Assembly: GCF_000423025.1 (NCBI RefSeq)
Contig: NZ_AUHE01000008.1
Span: 62,001-126,000 of the forward strand
Direction: 5' to 3'
From: Gordonia shandongensis DSM 45094
GTDB taxonomy: Bacteria > Actinomycetota > Actinomycetes > Mycobacteriales > Mycobacteriaceae
Length of the DNA: 64,000 bases
Below are positions 20,795-29,885 of this stretch, in pieces. A program made the translations under genes and the position numbers. The notes below the pieces were generated by a model, which saw only the letters and a list, made by a program, of their open reading frames with translations, had not been told where the DNA came from and ran no database searches. Positions within the stretch are counted from its first letter, which is position 1, and each line of letters begins with the position of its first letter.

Positions 20795-21903
20795 CCTCGA
20801 CGATCTACAAGGGACTGGCCGGTGTCGTCGTCGACACGACAGCGATCTCCAAGGTGGTTCCCGAGACCAATTCGTTGACCTACCGCGGCTACCCGGTCCA
20901 AGAGCTGGCCGAGCACTGCTCGATGGAACAGGTCGCCTATCTGCTGTGGAACGGCGAACTTCCGAATCACCTGCAGCTGCAGCAGTTCACGGAACGTGAA
21001 CGGGCAGCACGACGGCTCGACCGATCGGCTCAAAGCGTGCTGACTCGTACCCCGGAGACCTGTCATCCGATGGATGTTATTCGGACGATGATCAGCTATC
21101 TGGGGGCAGAAGATCCCGATGAGGACAGCGCATCGCCGATGTCGCTGCTCGATAAGGCGCAACGAATGTTCGCGGTGTTGCCGACAATCGTCGCCGCCGA
21201 CCTGCGACGCCGTCGCGGATTGGAGCCGATCGCCCCGCACCACGGCCTCGGTTACGCGGAGAACTTTCTGACCATGTGCTTCGGGGGCGTCCCCGACCCG
21301 GCGATGGTCCGGGCCTTCGAGAAGTCGATGGTCCTGTACGCCGAGCACAGTTTCAACGCCTCGACCTTCGCCGCCCGAGTCGTGACGTCGACGGGGTCGG
21401 ACATCTACAGCGCGGTCACCGCAGCGATCGGAGCTCTCAAAGGGCCGCTGCACGGTGGTGCCAACGAAGCCGTGATGCACGACATGATCGAGATCGGGAC
21501 ACCGGAGCGCGCACGGGAATGGCTCGACGAGAAGCTGAATGCCCATGAGAAGGTGATGGGTTTCGGTCACCGGGTATACAAGCAGGGCGACTCGCGGGTG
21601 CCGACCATGTACCAGGCCCTCCAAGAGATTTCACACCATGTCGGGGATTCCACTTGGCTGACGATGTACGCCGAGTTGGAGAAGGTCATGGCCGAGCGCA
21701 CCGGTATCCGCCCGAATCTCGATTTCCCCACGGGGCCCGCTTACCATTTGATGGGCTTCGACATCCCGATGTTCACACCGCTGTTCGTGATGAGCAGGAT
21801 CACCGGGTGGACGGCCCACGTCATCGAGCAGACTGCCTCGAACACGCTGATACGGCCATTGTCGGCGTATTCGGGACCGCAGCAGAGATCTGTCTCGGCA
21901 TGA
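20791..21903 (+). CDS. prpC: 2-methylcitrate synthase PrpC
   Basis: A 370-residue citrate-synthase-family enzyme joining propionyl-CoA and oxaloacetate to 2-methylcitrate. The signature segments GALKGPLHGGANEAVM and MGFGHRVYKQGDSR carry the catalytic His residues, and PNLDFPTGPAYHLMGF near the C-terminus completes the site. The short length (about 370) is typical of methylcitrate/small citrate synthases. It overlaps prpB and pyc by four bases each (ATGA at both ends). It consumes the oxaloacetate that the next gene product can supply. Confidence 0.94.
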   Translation: MTSTIYKGLAGVVVDTTAISKVVPETNSLTYRGYPVQELAEHCSMEQVAYLLWNGELPNHLQLQQFTERERAARRLDRSAQSVLTRTPETCHPMDVIRTMISYLGAEDPDEDSASPMSLLDKAQRMFAVLPTIVAADLRRRRGLEPIAPHHGLGYAENFLTMCFGGVPDPAMVRAFEKSMVLYAEHSFNASTFAARVVTSTGSDIYSAVTAAIGALKGPLHGGANEAVMHDMIEIGTPERAREWLDEKLNAHEKVMGFGHRVYKQGDSRVPTMYQALQEISHHVGDSTWLTMYAELEKVMAERTGIRPNLDFPTGPAYHLMGFDIPMFTPLFVMSRITGWTAHVIEQTASNTLIRPLSAYSGPQQRSVSA

Positions 21904-24900
21904 CAATTGTGAAAGTGCTCGTGGCCAACCGCGGCGAGATCGCCATCCGTGGTTTTCGTGCAGCCCGAGACCTGGGAATGACGACCGTCGCCGTCTACCC
22001 GTTGGAAGATCGGGGTGGTATCCACCGGTTCGCCGCCGACGAGTCATATCAGATCGGGACTCCAGGACATCCGGTGAAAGCCTACCTCTCGGTCGACGAG
22101 GTGATCGCTGCGGCGCTTCGTTCCGGTGCCGACGCGATCTATCCGGGATACGGATTTCTGTCGGAGAACCCTGAGCTCGCACGGGCCTGCGTCGACAACT
22201 CGCTGTCGTTCGTCGGACCGTCTGCCGCAGTACTGGAGCTGACCGGAGACAAGACACGTTCCGTTCGGGCGGCCAGCGAGGCCGGTCTACCCGTGTTGAC
22301 CGGATCATCGCCGTCCGCCGACCCGACGGATTTGATCCGTGCAGCGGGTGACATGGAGTTCCCGCTGTTCGTCAAGGCCGTCGCCGGAGGCGGAGGACGA
22401 GGTATGCGGCGGGTAGAGCGGATCGAAGACGTCGGCGATGCCCTACGTGCGGCAAGTCGTGAGGCGCAGTCTGCGTTCGGAGATCCGACAGTGTTCCTGG
22501 AGCAGGCTGTCGTCAGCCCACGACACATCGAGGTTCAGATCCTCGCGGATGCGGCGGGTGATGTGGTGCATCTGTTCGAGCGCGATTGCAGTCTTCAGCG
22601 GCGACACCAGAAAGTCGTCGAAATCGCTCCCGCGATCGGATTGCCGACCGATCTGCGTGACCGGATCTGCGCCGACGCGGTCGCGTTCGCTCAGCACATC
22701 GGCTATACGTGTGCCGGCACAGTCGAGTTCCTCGTGGATCGCCGAGGGCGGCACTTCTTCATCGAGATGAACCCGCGGATTCAGGTGGAGCACACGGTCA
22801 CCGAGGAAGTGGTCGACGTCGATCTGGTTTCGGCTCAGCTGGAGATCGCAGGCGGAGCAACACTCGCCGATCTCGGTTTACGACAGGAATCGATCTCCGT
22901 TCGCGGTGCCGCGCTGCAGTGTCGGATCACGGCCGAGGATCCCGCCGACGACTTCAGGCCGCAGACCGGCCGCCTGAGAGACTATCGGGCGCCCGGCGGA
23001 GCGGGCGTTCGCCTCGACGGCGCTGCTGCACTGGGCACGGAGGTGACGGGGCACTTCGATTCGATGCTCGTGAAGCTGACCTGTCGGGGACGCGACTTCT
23101 CCACCGCGGCAGCACGCGCGCGGCGGGCGCTATCCGAATTCTCGATCCGTGGAGTCAACACCAACATCGGCTTCCTTCGAGCGGTACTGGCGAATCCCGA
23201 ATTTTTGGCAGGACGGACGACGACGTCATTCATCGACGAGCATCCCGAATTGTTGACCGGTCCCGAAGCCGGGGATGACGTCGGCAAACTTCTGTCGTAT
23301 CTGGCGGACGTCACGGTGAATCGCCCCCACGGGGATGCGCCGACGACCGTGCGCCCCAGCTCGAAACTGCCTCCCGTGCCGGTGTCCGACCTCGTGCGGC
23401 CACCGGTCGGATCGAGGCAACGCCTCCAGGAGATGGGGCCCGCGAGGTTCGCGCAGGCGCTGCGCCAACAGTCGGCCGTAGCAGTCACCGACACCACCTT
23501 CCGCGATGCGCATCAGTCACTGCTTGCGACACGTGTGCGAACGAGTGCGCTCGACGCGGTCGCCGGGCACGTGGCCGCCCTGACACCCCAGCTGTGGTCG
23601 GTCGAGTGCTGGGGCGGCGCGACATACGACGTCGCCCTGCGATTTCTTCGCGAGGACCCGTGGGAACGATTGGCGAAACTACGTGAAGGCATGCCGAACA
23701 TCTGTTTGCAGATGCTGCTCCGTGGCGCGAATACCGTCGGGTACACGCCGTATCCGGACGACGTCTGCAGAGGCTTCGTCGCCGAGGCCGCGGCGACCGG
23801 GGTCGATGTCTTTCGCATATTCGATGCCCTCAACAGCGTCGACGCCATGCGCCCGGCGATCGACGCGGTGCACGAAACGGGGACGGCGGTCGCCGAGGTG
23901 GCCATGAGCTACAGCGGCGACCTGTCCGATCCGGGCGAGGACCTCTACACCCTTGACTACTACCTTCGCCTCGCCGAGCAGATCGTGACCGCAGGCGCTC
24001 ACGTGATCGCGGTCAAAGACATGGCGGGTCTGTTGAGACCCCGGGCTGCGACGGCACTCGTCACGGCCTTGCGTCGAGAGTTCGACCTGCCGATCCACGT
24101 GCACACGCACGACACCGCGGGTGGGCAGGTTGCGACCTACCTGGCAGCTGTTGCGGCCGGCGCCGACGCAGTCGATGCGGCGAGTGCGCCGCTGTCGGGC
24201 ACCACGAGCCAGCCGTCGTTGTCGGCGGTCGTGGCGGCACTGGCGGGAAGTGATCACGATACGGGACTCGACCTGCAGAAAGTCTGTTCGTTGGAGCCGT
24301 ACTGGGAGGCTGTCCGGCGTGTGTATGCGCCGTTCGAGTCTGGAATCGGCGCCGCTACCGGTCGCGTCTACGAGCACGAGATTCCCGGGGGACAACTGTC
24401 GAATCTGCGTCAGCAGGCCATCTCCCTGGGAGTCGGACACCGGTTCGAGGAGGTCGAACGCGCCTACGCGGATGCCGATGCGCTGCTGGGGCGACCGATC
24501 AAGGTGACGCCATCGTCGAAGGTCGTCGGTGACCTGGCCCTGTCACTGGTTTCCCAGCAGATCTCCGCGACAGAGTTCGCAGCGGCACCCGCGGATTACG
24601 ACATACCGGATTCGGTGATCGGATTCCTCGTGGGTGAACTCGGAGAACCAGCAGGCGGATGGCCTGAGCCTTTGCGGAGCTCGGTCCTTCGCGGGCGGGC
24701 GCAGACGCGCCCTCGAGCTGTCTTGTCGGAGCAGGACCGCGTGAATCTGACCCGCCCGGGCCAGATCCGAAGGCGGACACTGGATCGCCTGCTGTTCCCC
24801 GAGCCGGCCGCGGGATTCGCTGAACACGTGAAGGCCTTCGGTGATACGTCGCGGTTGTCGGCCACCGAATTCTTCTACGGGCTACGGACGGGAGAGGAGC

Positions 24901-25292
24901 ATCGGGTTCGATTGGCTCCCGGTTCGGAGATGCTGCTCGGACTCGAAGCGGTCGGGGAAGCAGATGACTTCGGGCGTCGAACCGTCGTGTTCACCGTCAA
25001 CGGAACCTTGCGTCCCGTGTCGGTGGAGGACCGCTCCGCGGAACGGTCTGTTGCCGTCGCCGAGCGTGCTGATCGGAGCGATCCCCGCCAGATTGCGGCC
25101 CCGTTCGCCGGGGTGGTCACGTTGGCCGTTCGCGAGGGCGATGAGATCGCTGCAGGTGCGACTGTCGCGAGCATCGAGGCCATGAAGATGGAGGCTGCGA
25201 TCACCGCTCCCGTCGCGGGAACGGTGAAGCGGGTTGCGATTCGCGCAGTGGCCGAGGTGGCGCCGGGCGATCTGCTGCTTCAGCTCGCGTGA
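21900..25292 (+). CDS. pyc: Pyruvate carboxylase
   Basis: A 1130-residue single-chain biotin enzyme: biotin carboxylase (about 1-450, with HQKVVEIAPA and MNPRIQVEHTVTEE), carboxyltransferase (about 520-800, with TTFRDAHQSLLATRVRT, CWGGATYDVALRFL and KDMAGLL), a PYC-OADA domain, and a biotinyl domain whose Lys near residue 1094 lies in EAMKMEA. It carboxylates pyruvate to oxaloacetate. The ATG overlaps the prpC stop (ATGA at 21900-21903), so it is a translationally coupled fourth gene of the methylcitrate operon. The GC content is low for this window. Confidence 0.95.
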   Translation: MTIVKVLVANRGEIAIRGFRAARDLGMTTVAVYPLEDRGGIHRFAADESYQIGTPGHPVKAYLSVDEVIAAALRSGADAIYPGYGFLSENPELARACVDNSLSFVGPSAAVLELTGDKTRSVRAASEAGLPVLTGSSPSADPTDLIRAAGDMEFPLFVKAVAGGGGRGMRRVERIEDVGDALRAASREAQSAFGDPTVFLEQAVVSPRHIEVQILADAAGDVVHLFERDCSLQRRHQKVVEIAPAIGLPTDLRDRICADAVAFAQHIGYTCAGTVEFLVDRRGRHFFIEMNPRIQVEHTVTEEVVDVDLVSAQLEIAGGATLADLGLRQESISVRGAALQCRITAEDPADDFRPQTGRLRDYRAPGGAGVRLDGAAALGTEVTGHFDSMLVKLTCRGRDFSTAAARARRALSEFSIRGVNTNIGFLRAVLANPEFLAGRTTTSFIDEHPELLTGPEAGDDVGKLLSYLADVTVNRPHGDAPTTVRPSSKLPPVPVSDLVRPPVGSRQRLQEMGPARFAQALRQQSAVAVTDTTFRDAHQSLLATRVRTSALDAVAGHVAALTPQLWSVECWGGATYDVALRFLREDPWERLAKLREGMPNICLQMLLRGANTVGYTPYPDDVCRGFVAEAAATGVDVFRIFDALNSVDAMRPAIDAVHETGTAVAEVAMSYSGDLSDPGEDLYTLDYYLRLAEQIVTAGAHVIAVKDMAGLLRPRAATALVTALRREFDLPIHVHTHDTAGGQVATYLAAVAAGADAVDAASAPLSGTTSQPSLSAVVAALAGSDHDTGLDLQKVCSLEPYWEAVRRVYAPFESGIGAATGRVYEHEIPGGQLSNLRQQAISLGVGHRFEEVERAYADADALLGRPIKVTPSSKVVGDLALSLVSQQISATEFAAAPADYDIPDSVIGFLVGELGEPAGGWPEPLRSSVLRGRAQTRPRAVLSEQDRVNLTRPGQIRRRTLDRLLFPEPAAGFAEHVKAFGDTSRLSATEFFYGLRTGEEHRVRLAPGSEMLLGLEAVGEADDFGRRTVVFTVNGTLRPVSVEDRSAERSVAVAERADRSDPRQIAAPFAGVVTLAVREGDEIAAGATVASIEAMKMEAAITAPVAGTVKRVAIRAVAEVAPGDLLLQLA

Positions 25293-25515
25293 GTCGATTC
25301 CCCGATCGGTTGTTCGGCGGAGTAGGGGAAGCGACGAGCGGTCTCGTTCCAGCCGAACAGATCAATGATGGCCAACTCGACGGAGCGTCGGTCCGGCAGA
25401 GGGCCGCCAGGACGGGACCACTTACAAGTAGCAATGTCAGAGCCTCTTGTTAGTGTCGTGTCACAGCTTCAATAGCAGCGATGAGCTGCAGGAACACGCT
25501 TAGGGGGTGAGGGTC

Positions 25516-26991
25516 GTGACGACGATCATCGCCGAGCCGATCTCACCCGATCTGGATGTCCTGCTGCCCGATGATCCGGTCGCCCTGGCCGCCGTCGCCA
25601 AAGCGGTCGCCGTGAAACTCGCTGCACTACCGCTGGCCGCCTCCACCGAAGGTGAGTTGTTGACGGCGGCGGAGTCGTTGGAGCAGGCGCGGCGCCGGTT
25701 CGATGCCGCCGATGCGGCGGTGCTGGTGGAGATTTCTGATCGGGGTGCCTACCGCACGGCTGGCTACCTGTCGTTGCATGCGTATCTCTCGGGTGGTCTG
25801 CGGGTCGGTGACGGCGCCGCGAGGCGTCGCCGGGTCGCCGCCGCGGCGATCGGACGATTCACCAACATGCTCGGCCAAACCCTCGAACCGCGATGCCCGG
25901 CCACCGCCGACGCAGTCGCCGACGGGCAGATCGGGGTCGATCACGTCCTGGAAATCGACGCCGTCCTGACCCGCATCCCCGCCGCCGTCACCACCGACGT
26001 CCGTGAGGGTGCCGAAGCCCAACTCGCGGCCGTGGCCCGCACCCTGACCCCCGCCGGCGTCCGCACCGCCGGTGTGCGTCTGCTGGCGCATCTGGATCCT
26101 GATGGGCAGCTCACCGACGACCGCGACCGCCGCCGCCTGCGCGGCCTGGCGTTGATGCCCCAAGACCGCCAGTTGATGAGCGCACTGCGCACCCGGCTCA
26201 CCCCGGGGTTGCGGGCCGACCTCGAGATCATGCTGCAGTCCTGGGCCGCCCCGGGCATGAACAACCCCGACGACCCCGCCTCCCCGACCGGAGCCGTCGA
26301 ATCAGCCGACCCGGCCGTGGTGGCTGCGGCGGCCGAGCGTGATGACCGCACCCCGATGCAACGCAACCACGACGCCCTCCACGCCCTCCTGATCCTCGCC
26401 CGCCAACAATCCCCGGCGTCGGGGTCGTTGCGTTCCGAACTCGTCGTCACCATCACCGACGCCGAACTGGCCGCCCACGCCGGCATCGCCCTGACCGCCA
26501 CCGGAACACGAGTACCGATCAGCGAACTGGTCCGGCTGGCCGCCGCAGCGACCCCACACCTGGCAGTGTTCGCCCACACCACCGGCGAACCCCTCTACCT
26601 CGGACGCGGGCGGCGCCTGGCCTCGCGTGCGCAACGACTGATGCTCTTCGCGCGCGACCGCGGCTGCACCGCCCCCGGCTGCGCAGCACCCTTCGCGCGC
26701 ACCGAGGCCCACCACTTCCCGGACTGGCAAGACGGCGGACCCACCGACATCGACCACCTCGGAGCCGCCTGCGGCAGCCACAACCGCACCGTCGGCACCG
26801 CACCCGGCCAATGGGAAACCCGCATCGCGGCCACCGGCCCCCACACCGGACGCGTCCACTGGCGACCGACCCCACCAACCACAACAGGCACCGGCGGACC
26901 ACACCGGTGGCAGATCAACACCATCCACCACGCAGAACTCCTCCCGACCACGGACCCCGACCCACCGCCGACACCACCAGCGCCGGGGTGA
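25516..26991 (+). CDS. DUF222 / HNH endonuclease domain protein (13E12 repeat family)
   Basis: A 491-residue protein from GTG 25516 (AGGGGG 8 bases upstream; GTG 25507 is possible). The DUF222 region fills the first two thirds. The C-terminal HNH nuclease motif reads CTAPGCAAPF, then EAHHFPDWQDGGPTDIDHL, then CGSHNRTV, with two zinc Cys, the HH pair and the final H-N. This family is multicopy in actinobacteria and known as 13E12 repeats in M. tuberculosis; its role is unclear, possibly tied to mobile DNA. The preceding 223 bases show no gene. Confidence 0.88.
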   Translation: MTTIIAEPISPDLDVLLPDDPVALAAVAKAVAVKLAALPLAASTEGELLTAAESLEQARRRFDAADAAVLVEISDRGAYRTAGYLSLHAYLSGGLRVGDGAARRRRVAAAAIGRFTNMLGQTLEPRCPATADAVADGQIGVDHVLEIDAVLTRIPAAVTTDVREGAEAQLAAVARTLTPAGVRTAGVRLLAHLDPDGQLTDDRDRRRLRGLALMPQDRQLMSALRTRLTPGLRADLEIMLQSWAAPGMNNPDDPASPTGAVESADPAVVAAAAERDDRTPMQRNHDALHALLILARQQSPASGSLRSELVVTITDAELAAHAGIALTATGTRVPISELVRLAAAATPHLAVFAHTTGEPLYLGRGRRLASRAQRLMLFARDRGCTAPGCAAPFARTEAHHFPDWQDGGPTDIDHLGAACGSHNRTVGTAPGQWETRIAATGPHTGRVHWRPTPPTTTGTGGPHRWQINTIHHAELLPTTDPDPPPTPPAPG

Positions 26992-27003
26992 ACGGCCGTT
27001 CAC
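26988..27003. promoter_or_regulatory. Perfect 16-bp palindrome, SOS-box-like
   Basis: GTGAACGGCCGTTCAC spans the stop codon of the 13E12 gene and contains GAAC-N4-GTTC, the core of actinobacterial LexA boxes. It lies between convergent genes, so it could equally be a terminator stem (6-bp arms, GGCC loop). Confidence 0.4.
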
Positions 27004-27046
27004 AGAGAGCGTTCGGGACAGTCCTGTGCCTTGCGGTGCCGTCCGA

Positions 27047-27598
27047 CTATGGGCGATGCACGGCGGAGGTGATGAATTCGGCCAATTGCGCGTGCGTGAG
27101 GTGCCGTGCGGGCGAGAGGAGGTTGGCGTAGATGGCGCCGACCATGAACTCGATCGCCGATGCGGGGTCGGGGTGGAGTTCGTCTGCCAGCGGAGAGTCG
27201 GCGATATGGGCGAGCGCCCGCTCGGTGACGACGTCGACCAGCGTGGGGTGAGACCTGGTGCGAATGAGCCAGGGCAGCAGTTCGGCGGCGTCGTTCTGCA
27301 ATGCGGCGTGCAGGGGCTCATTGCGCGCGTTGTGGTCGAGCACTTCACGCACAAGCATCGTGATCGTCTGCTCGGGTTGATCCGCGAAGCGCAGGCGGTT
27401 GGTGACCAGTGCTTCGAGATCGTTCAGCTCCGTGACGACGAGAGCGGTGATGAGATCGTCACGCGAGGCGAATCGACGGTACAGCGTCGCCCGACCTATC
27501 CCGGCTTCCCGAGCGACCGCAGTCAGCGTCAATGCACCGATGCCCACGCGCTCGATCACGGCGCGGGCTGCGACGAGTACATCCTGGTCTTCAGCCAT
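27047..27598 (-). CDS. TetR-family transcriptional regulator
   Basis: A 183-residue protein from ATG 27598. The N-terminal helix-turn-helix is in LTAVAREAGIGRATLYRRFASRDDLITAL; the C-terminal ligand domain has no recognisable specificity. It is divergent from the carotenoid-oxygenase gene with 74 bases between starts, so it probably represses that operon and itself. A -10 TATCGT lies 7 bases before the ATG, implying a leaderless mRNA. Confidence 0.88.
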   Translation of the reverse strand: MAEDQDVLVAARAVIERVGIGALTLTAVAREAGIGRATLYRRFASRDDLITALVVTELNDLEALVTNRLRFADQPEQTITMLVREVLDHNARNEPLHAALQNDAAELLPWLIRTRSHPTLVDVVTERALAHIADSPLADELHPDPASAIEFMVGAIYANLLSPARHLTHAQLAEFITSAVHRP

Positions 27599-27605
27599 GA
27601 CCGAC

Positions 27606-27611
27606 ACGATA
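27606..27611 (-). promoter_or_regulatory. Leaderless -10 element of the tetR gene
   Basis: TATCGT on the minus strand, then 7 bases, then the ATG at 27598. Confidence 0.5.
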
Positions 27612-27672
27612 TCGCCGGACAAACACGGGCGTCTATTGAACCGAATGCTTCATACGTGAGACACTCGGCCGC

Positions 27673-29139
27673 ATGAGTGGCTCAAATGCTGAGGGGTACG
27701 TCACCGCCTCCGGCGAGCCCGCGGGTGCATCACCCTGGGATTCGCAGTGCGCCGAGTTCGACTACCGGGTCCGCGATGTATGCGGCCAGATTCCGCAGTC
27801 GCTCCGAGGGGTCCTGTACCGGATCGGCCCGGGGCGGTTCGAGGTCGGCGGCCACCCGGTGGAGCACATCTTCGACGGTGACGGCATGGTGTCGCGGTTC
27901 GAGATCGGGTCGACCGGGGTGCACTATCGGAACCGCTACGTGCGGACACGGAACTACCTGCGATCGTCCGACGATGCGACCCCTTCGCGCGGGTTCGGTA
28001 CCCAGCGTCTGGGCGGTGCGATGGCCAATGCGCTGCGATTCCCCGAGAACATGGCCAACACGAATGTGCTGGTCCACGAGAACGCGCTGTACGCGCTGTG
28101 GGAGGGCGGACGCCCCCACCTCCTCGATCCGAGCACTCTGGAGACACACGGTCCGGAGTCGTTCGGTGGAGCGTTGAAACGACTCGGCGCGTTCTCCGCG
28201 CATCCGAAGACCGATCCGCTGACCGGCGACGTGTTCAATTTCGGTCTCGACTTCTTTCCGCGGCCGATGATCCGCTGCTACCGGCTCACTCCGCGCGGTC
28301 AGATCTTCGGTGTCGGAACGGTACCCATTCCCAAACTCGGATTCGTCCACGACTTCGCGTTGACCGCGAAGCACATGGTCTTCGTCCTCGGTCCACTGGT
28401 GGTCAAACGACCGATCCCCGTCGCTCTCGGATTGCGCCCGTTCGACGACGCGCTGTCGTACGAGCCGGACCTCGGCACCACGATCGTCCTGGTCCCACGC
28501 GACGGCGGTAAGCCGATCCGCGTCGAATACGATCCGCTGTTCCATTTCCACGTCACCAACGCCTACGAACGCGGCCCCGACACCGTCGTCGACCTCGTCG
28601 CACACCAGGCCGACGACGGATGGGCGGGATGGAACGCCCACCTCCGCGACTACCGCGGCAATCCGGGCCCCGCTTTCGGCGGGACCCTCACCCGCCTGGC
28701 GATCAACGGTGCCGCGCGCCGGTGCACCAGCGAGCCGCTCAGCGACCTCGGCGGCGAGTTCCCGCAACTCGACCAGCGACGAACGACCGCCGAGCACCGA
28801 TTCACCTATCTCGCGCAGGCATCGGTGCGGGGCGGCAACCCCGACCTGATCACGACCATCGACCACGAGGACGGCACTCACCGCCACTACCGCACGGACG
28901 GGGAGGCCACGGTGTGCGAACCGATCTTCGCGCCGGATCCGACCTCGACTGACGAAGGCGTCGGGTGGCTCCTCACCATCGAGCACCGACCGGCGGAACA
29001 AACGTCCGCCCTGTGCATCCTCCGGGCCGAGCGTCCCGACGACGGGCCGGTCGCGGTGGCCCGGCTGAACCACCACATACCGATGACATTCCACGGCGCG
29101 TTCTCGCCGTCCGCCCCGCCCCGAGCGACCGACCACTGA
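27673..29139 (+). CDS. Carotenoid oxygenase family protein (carotenoid/stilbene cleavage type)
   Basis: A 488-residue seven-bladed propeller dioxygenase that uses non-haem iron to cleave a C=C bond. The four iron His can be placed in SAHPKTD, GFVHDFAL, LFHFHVTN and the C-terminal TFHGAFSP. The N-terminal LRGVLYRIGPGRFEVGG and HIFDGDGMVSRFEI are family signatures. The substrate (apocarotenoid, stilbene or lignin dimer) cannot be told from sequence. It is followed after 12 bases by a DUF4334 gene and faces a TetR regulator. Confidence 0.88.
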   Translation: MSGSNAEGYVTASGEPAGASPWDSQCAEFDYRVRDVCGQIPQSLRGVLYRIGPGRFEVGGHPVEHIFDGDGMVSRFEIGSTGVHYRNRYVRTRNYLRSSDDATPSRGFGTQRLGGAMANALRFPENMANTNVLVHENALYALWEGGRPHLLDPSTLETHGPESFGGALKRLGAFSAHPKTDPLTGDVFNFGLDFFPRPMIRCYRLTPRGQIFGVGTVPIPKLGFVHDFALTAKHMVFVLGPLVVKRPIPVALGLRPFDDALSYEPDLGTTIVLVPRDGGKPIRVEYDPLFHFHVTNAYERGPDTVVDLVAHQADDGWAGWNAHLRDYRGNPGPAFGGTLTRLAINGAARRCTSEPLSDLGGEFPQLDQRRTTAEHRFTYLAQASVRGGNPDLITTIDHEDGTHRHYRTDGEATVCEPIFAPDPTSTDEGVGWLLTIEHRPAEQTSALCILRAERPDDGPVAVARLNHHIPMTFHGAFSPSAPPRATDH

Positions 29140-29151
29140 CAGGAGTCACCC

Positions 29152-29736
29152 GTGCCGAGCATCCCTGATACCCCGAGAGCAGTTGACGCTCTGGATGAGC
29201 TGCGTCGCCTGCAGCGCACCGGCTGCACCCTCCGGCAGGCCGCCGAGTTCTTCGACTCCTTGCCCGCGGCCGAGATCGGCGACCTGACACCCTCACGGTT
29301 CACCGGGAGCGAACTGCCCACCGGCCACCTGTTCGACGGGATGCTGACCGACAGCGGCTGGTACGGGAAGAGCTTCCGCACAGCCGACAACGTCCAACCG
29401 CTGCTCTTCTCGGCCGGAGAGGCCGTGTTCGCCATCAACCCGATCCTCCTGCCCCCGTTGACCATCGCGAGCCGAACGCCTCGGATCATCGCGCGCGGGT
29501 TCAAACGGTCGCTACCGGCGCTGCGGCACCTCGTCGGCACGCGGAAGGCTCACGCCCGGCTTCGCGCCATCGATCACAACGGAGTCGAGACGGCGGCGAT
29601 GGTCTACGACAGCCTTCCGATCATCGACGTCTTCAAGAAGGTCTCAGCCGACACGTTCCTCGGGCTCATGGACTACCGCGGCACCCCGGACCCCTATTTC
29701 TTCGTGATCGACCGGGATCATCCGGCGCTCGGCTGA
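29152..29736 (+). CDS. DUF4334 / GXWXG domain protein
   Basis: A 194-residue protein from GTG 29152 just after an AGGAG. The GXWXG domain covers about 55-115 (LPTGHLFDGML then SGWYGKSF), and the DUF4334 domain follows (MVYDSLPIIDVFKKV and GLMDYRGTPDPYFFVIDRD). Family function is unknown; the fold is probably a lipid- or small-molecule-binding barrel. It is co-transcribed with the carotenoid oxygenase, so it may handle that enzyme's substrate or product (inference). Confidence 0.85.
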   Translation: MPSIPDTPRAVDALDELRRLQRTGCTLRQAAEFFDSLPAAEIGDLTPSRFTGSELPTGHLFDGMLTDSGWYGKSFRTADNVQPLLFSAGEAVFAINPILLPPLTIASRTPRIIARGFKRSLPALRHLVGTRKAHARLRAIDHNGVETAAMVYDSLPIIDVFKKVSADTFLGLMDYRGTPDPYFFVIDRDHPALG

Positions 29737-29750
29737 GGGCCGTGGTCACG

Positions 29751-29822
29751 TGCGCGCAAAGGGATTCGAACCCCTGACCGCTGGTGTGTAAGACCAGAGC
29801 TCTACCGCTGAGCTATACGCGC
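29751..29822 (-). tRNA. tRNA-Val (anticodon UAC)
   Basis: The minus strand folds as a cloverleaf. Acceptor GCGCGTA pairs with TGCGCGC (one G-T), the anticodon stem CTGGT/ACCAG encloses CTTACAC with anticodon TAC, and the T arm GGGGTTCGAATCCC is intact. CCA is not encoded. No integrase or att repeat was seen nearby. Confidence 0.95.
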
Positions 29823-29885
29823 TCGGCCGCCGGAGACGGCTCGCACAAAGATACCCCGGGACGGGGAAGGCTCCCCAAACCGGTG

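Noticed and set aside
29751..29822. tRNA-Val as an integration site for the 12-29 kb block
   Set aside because: No integrase, excisionase or duplicated tRNA 3 prime end was found at the other edge of the block.
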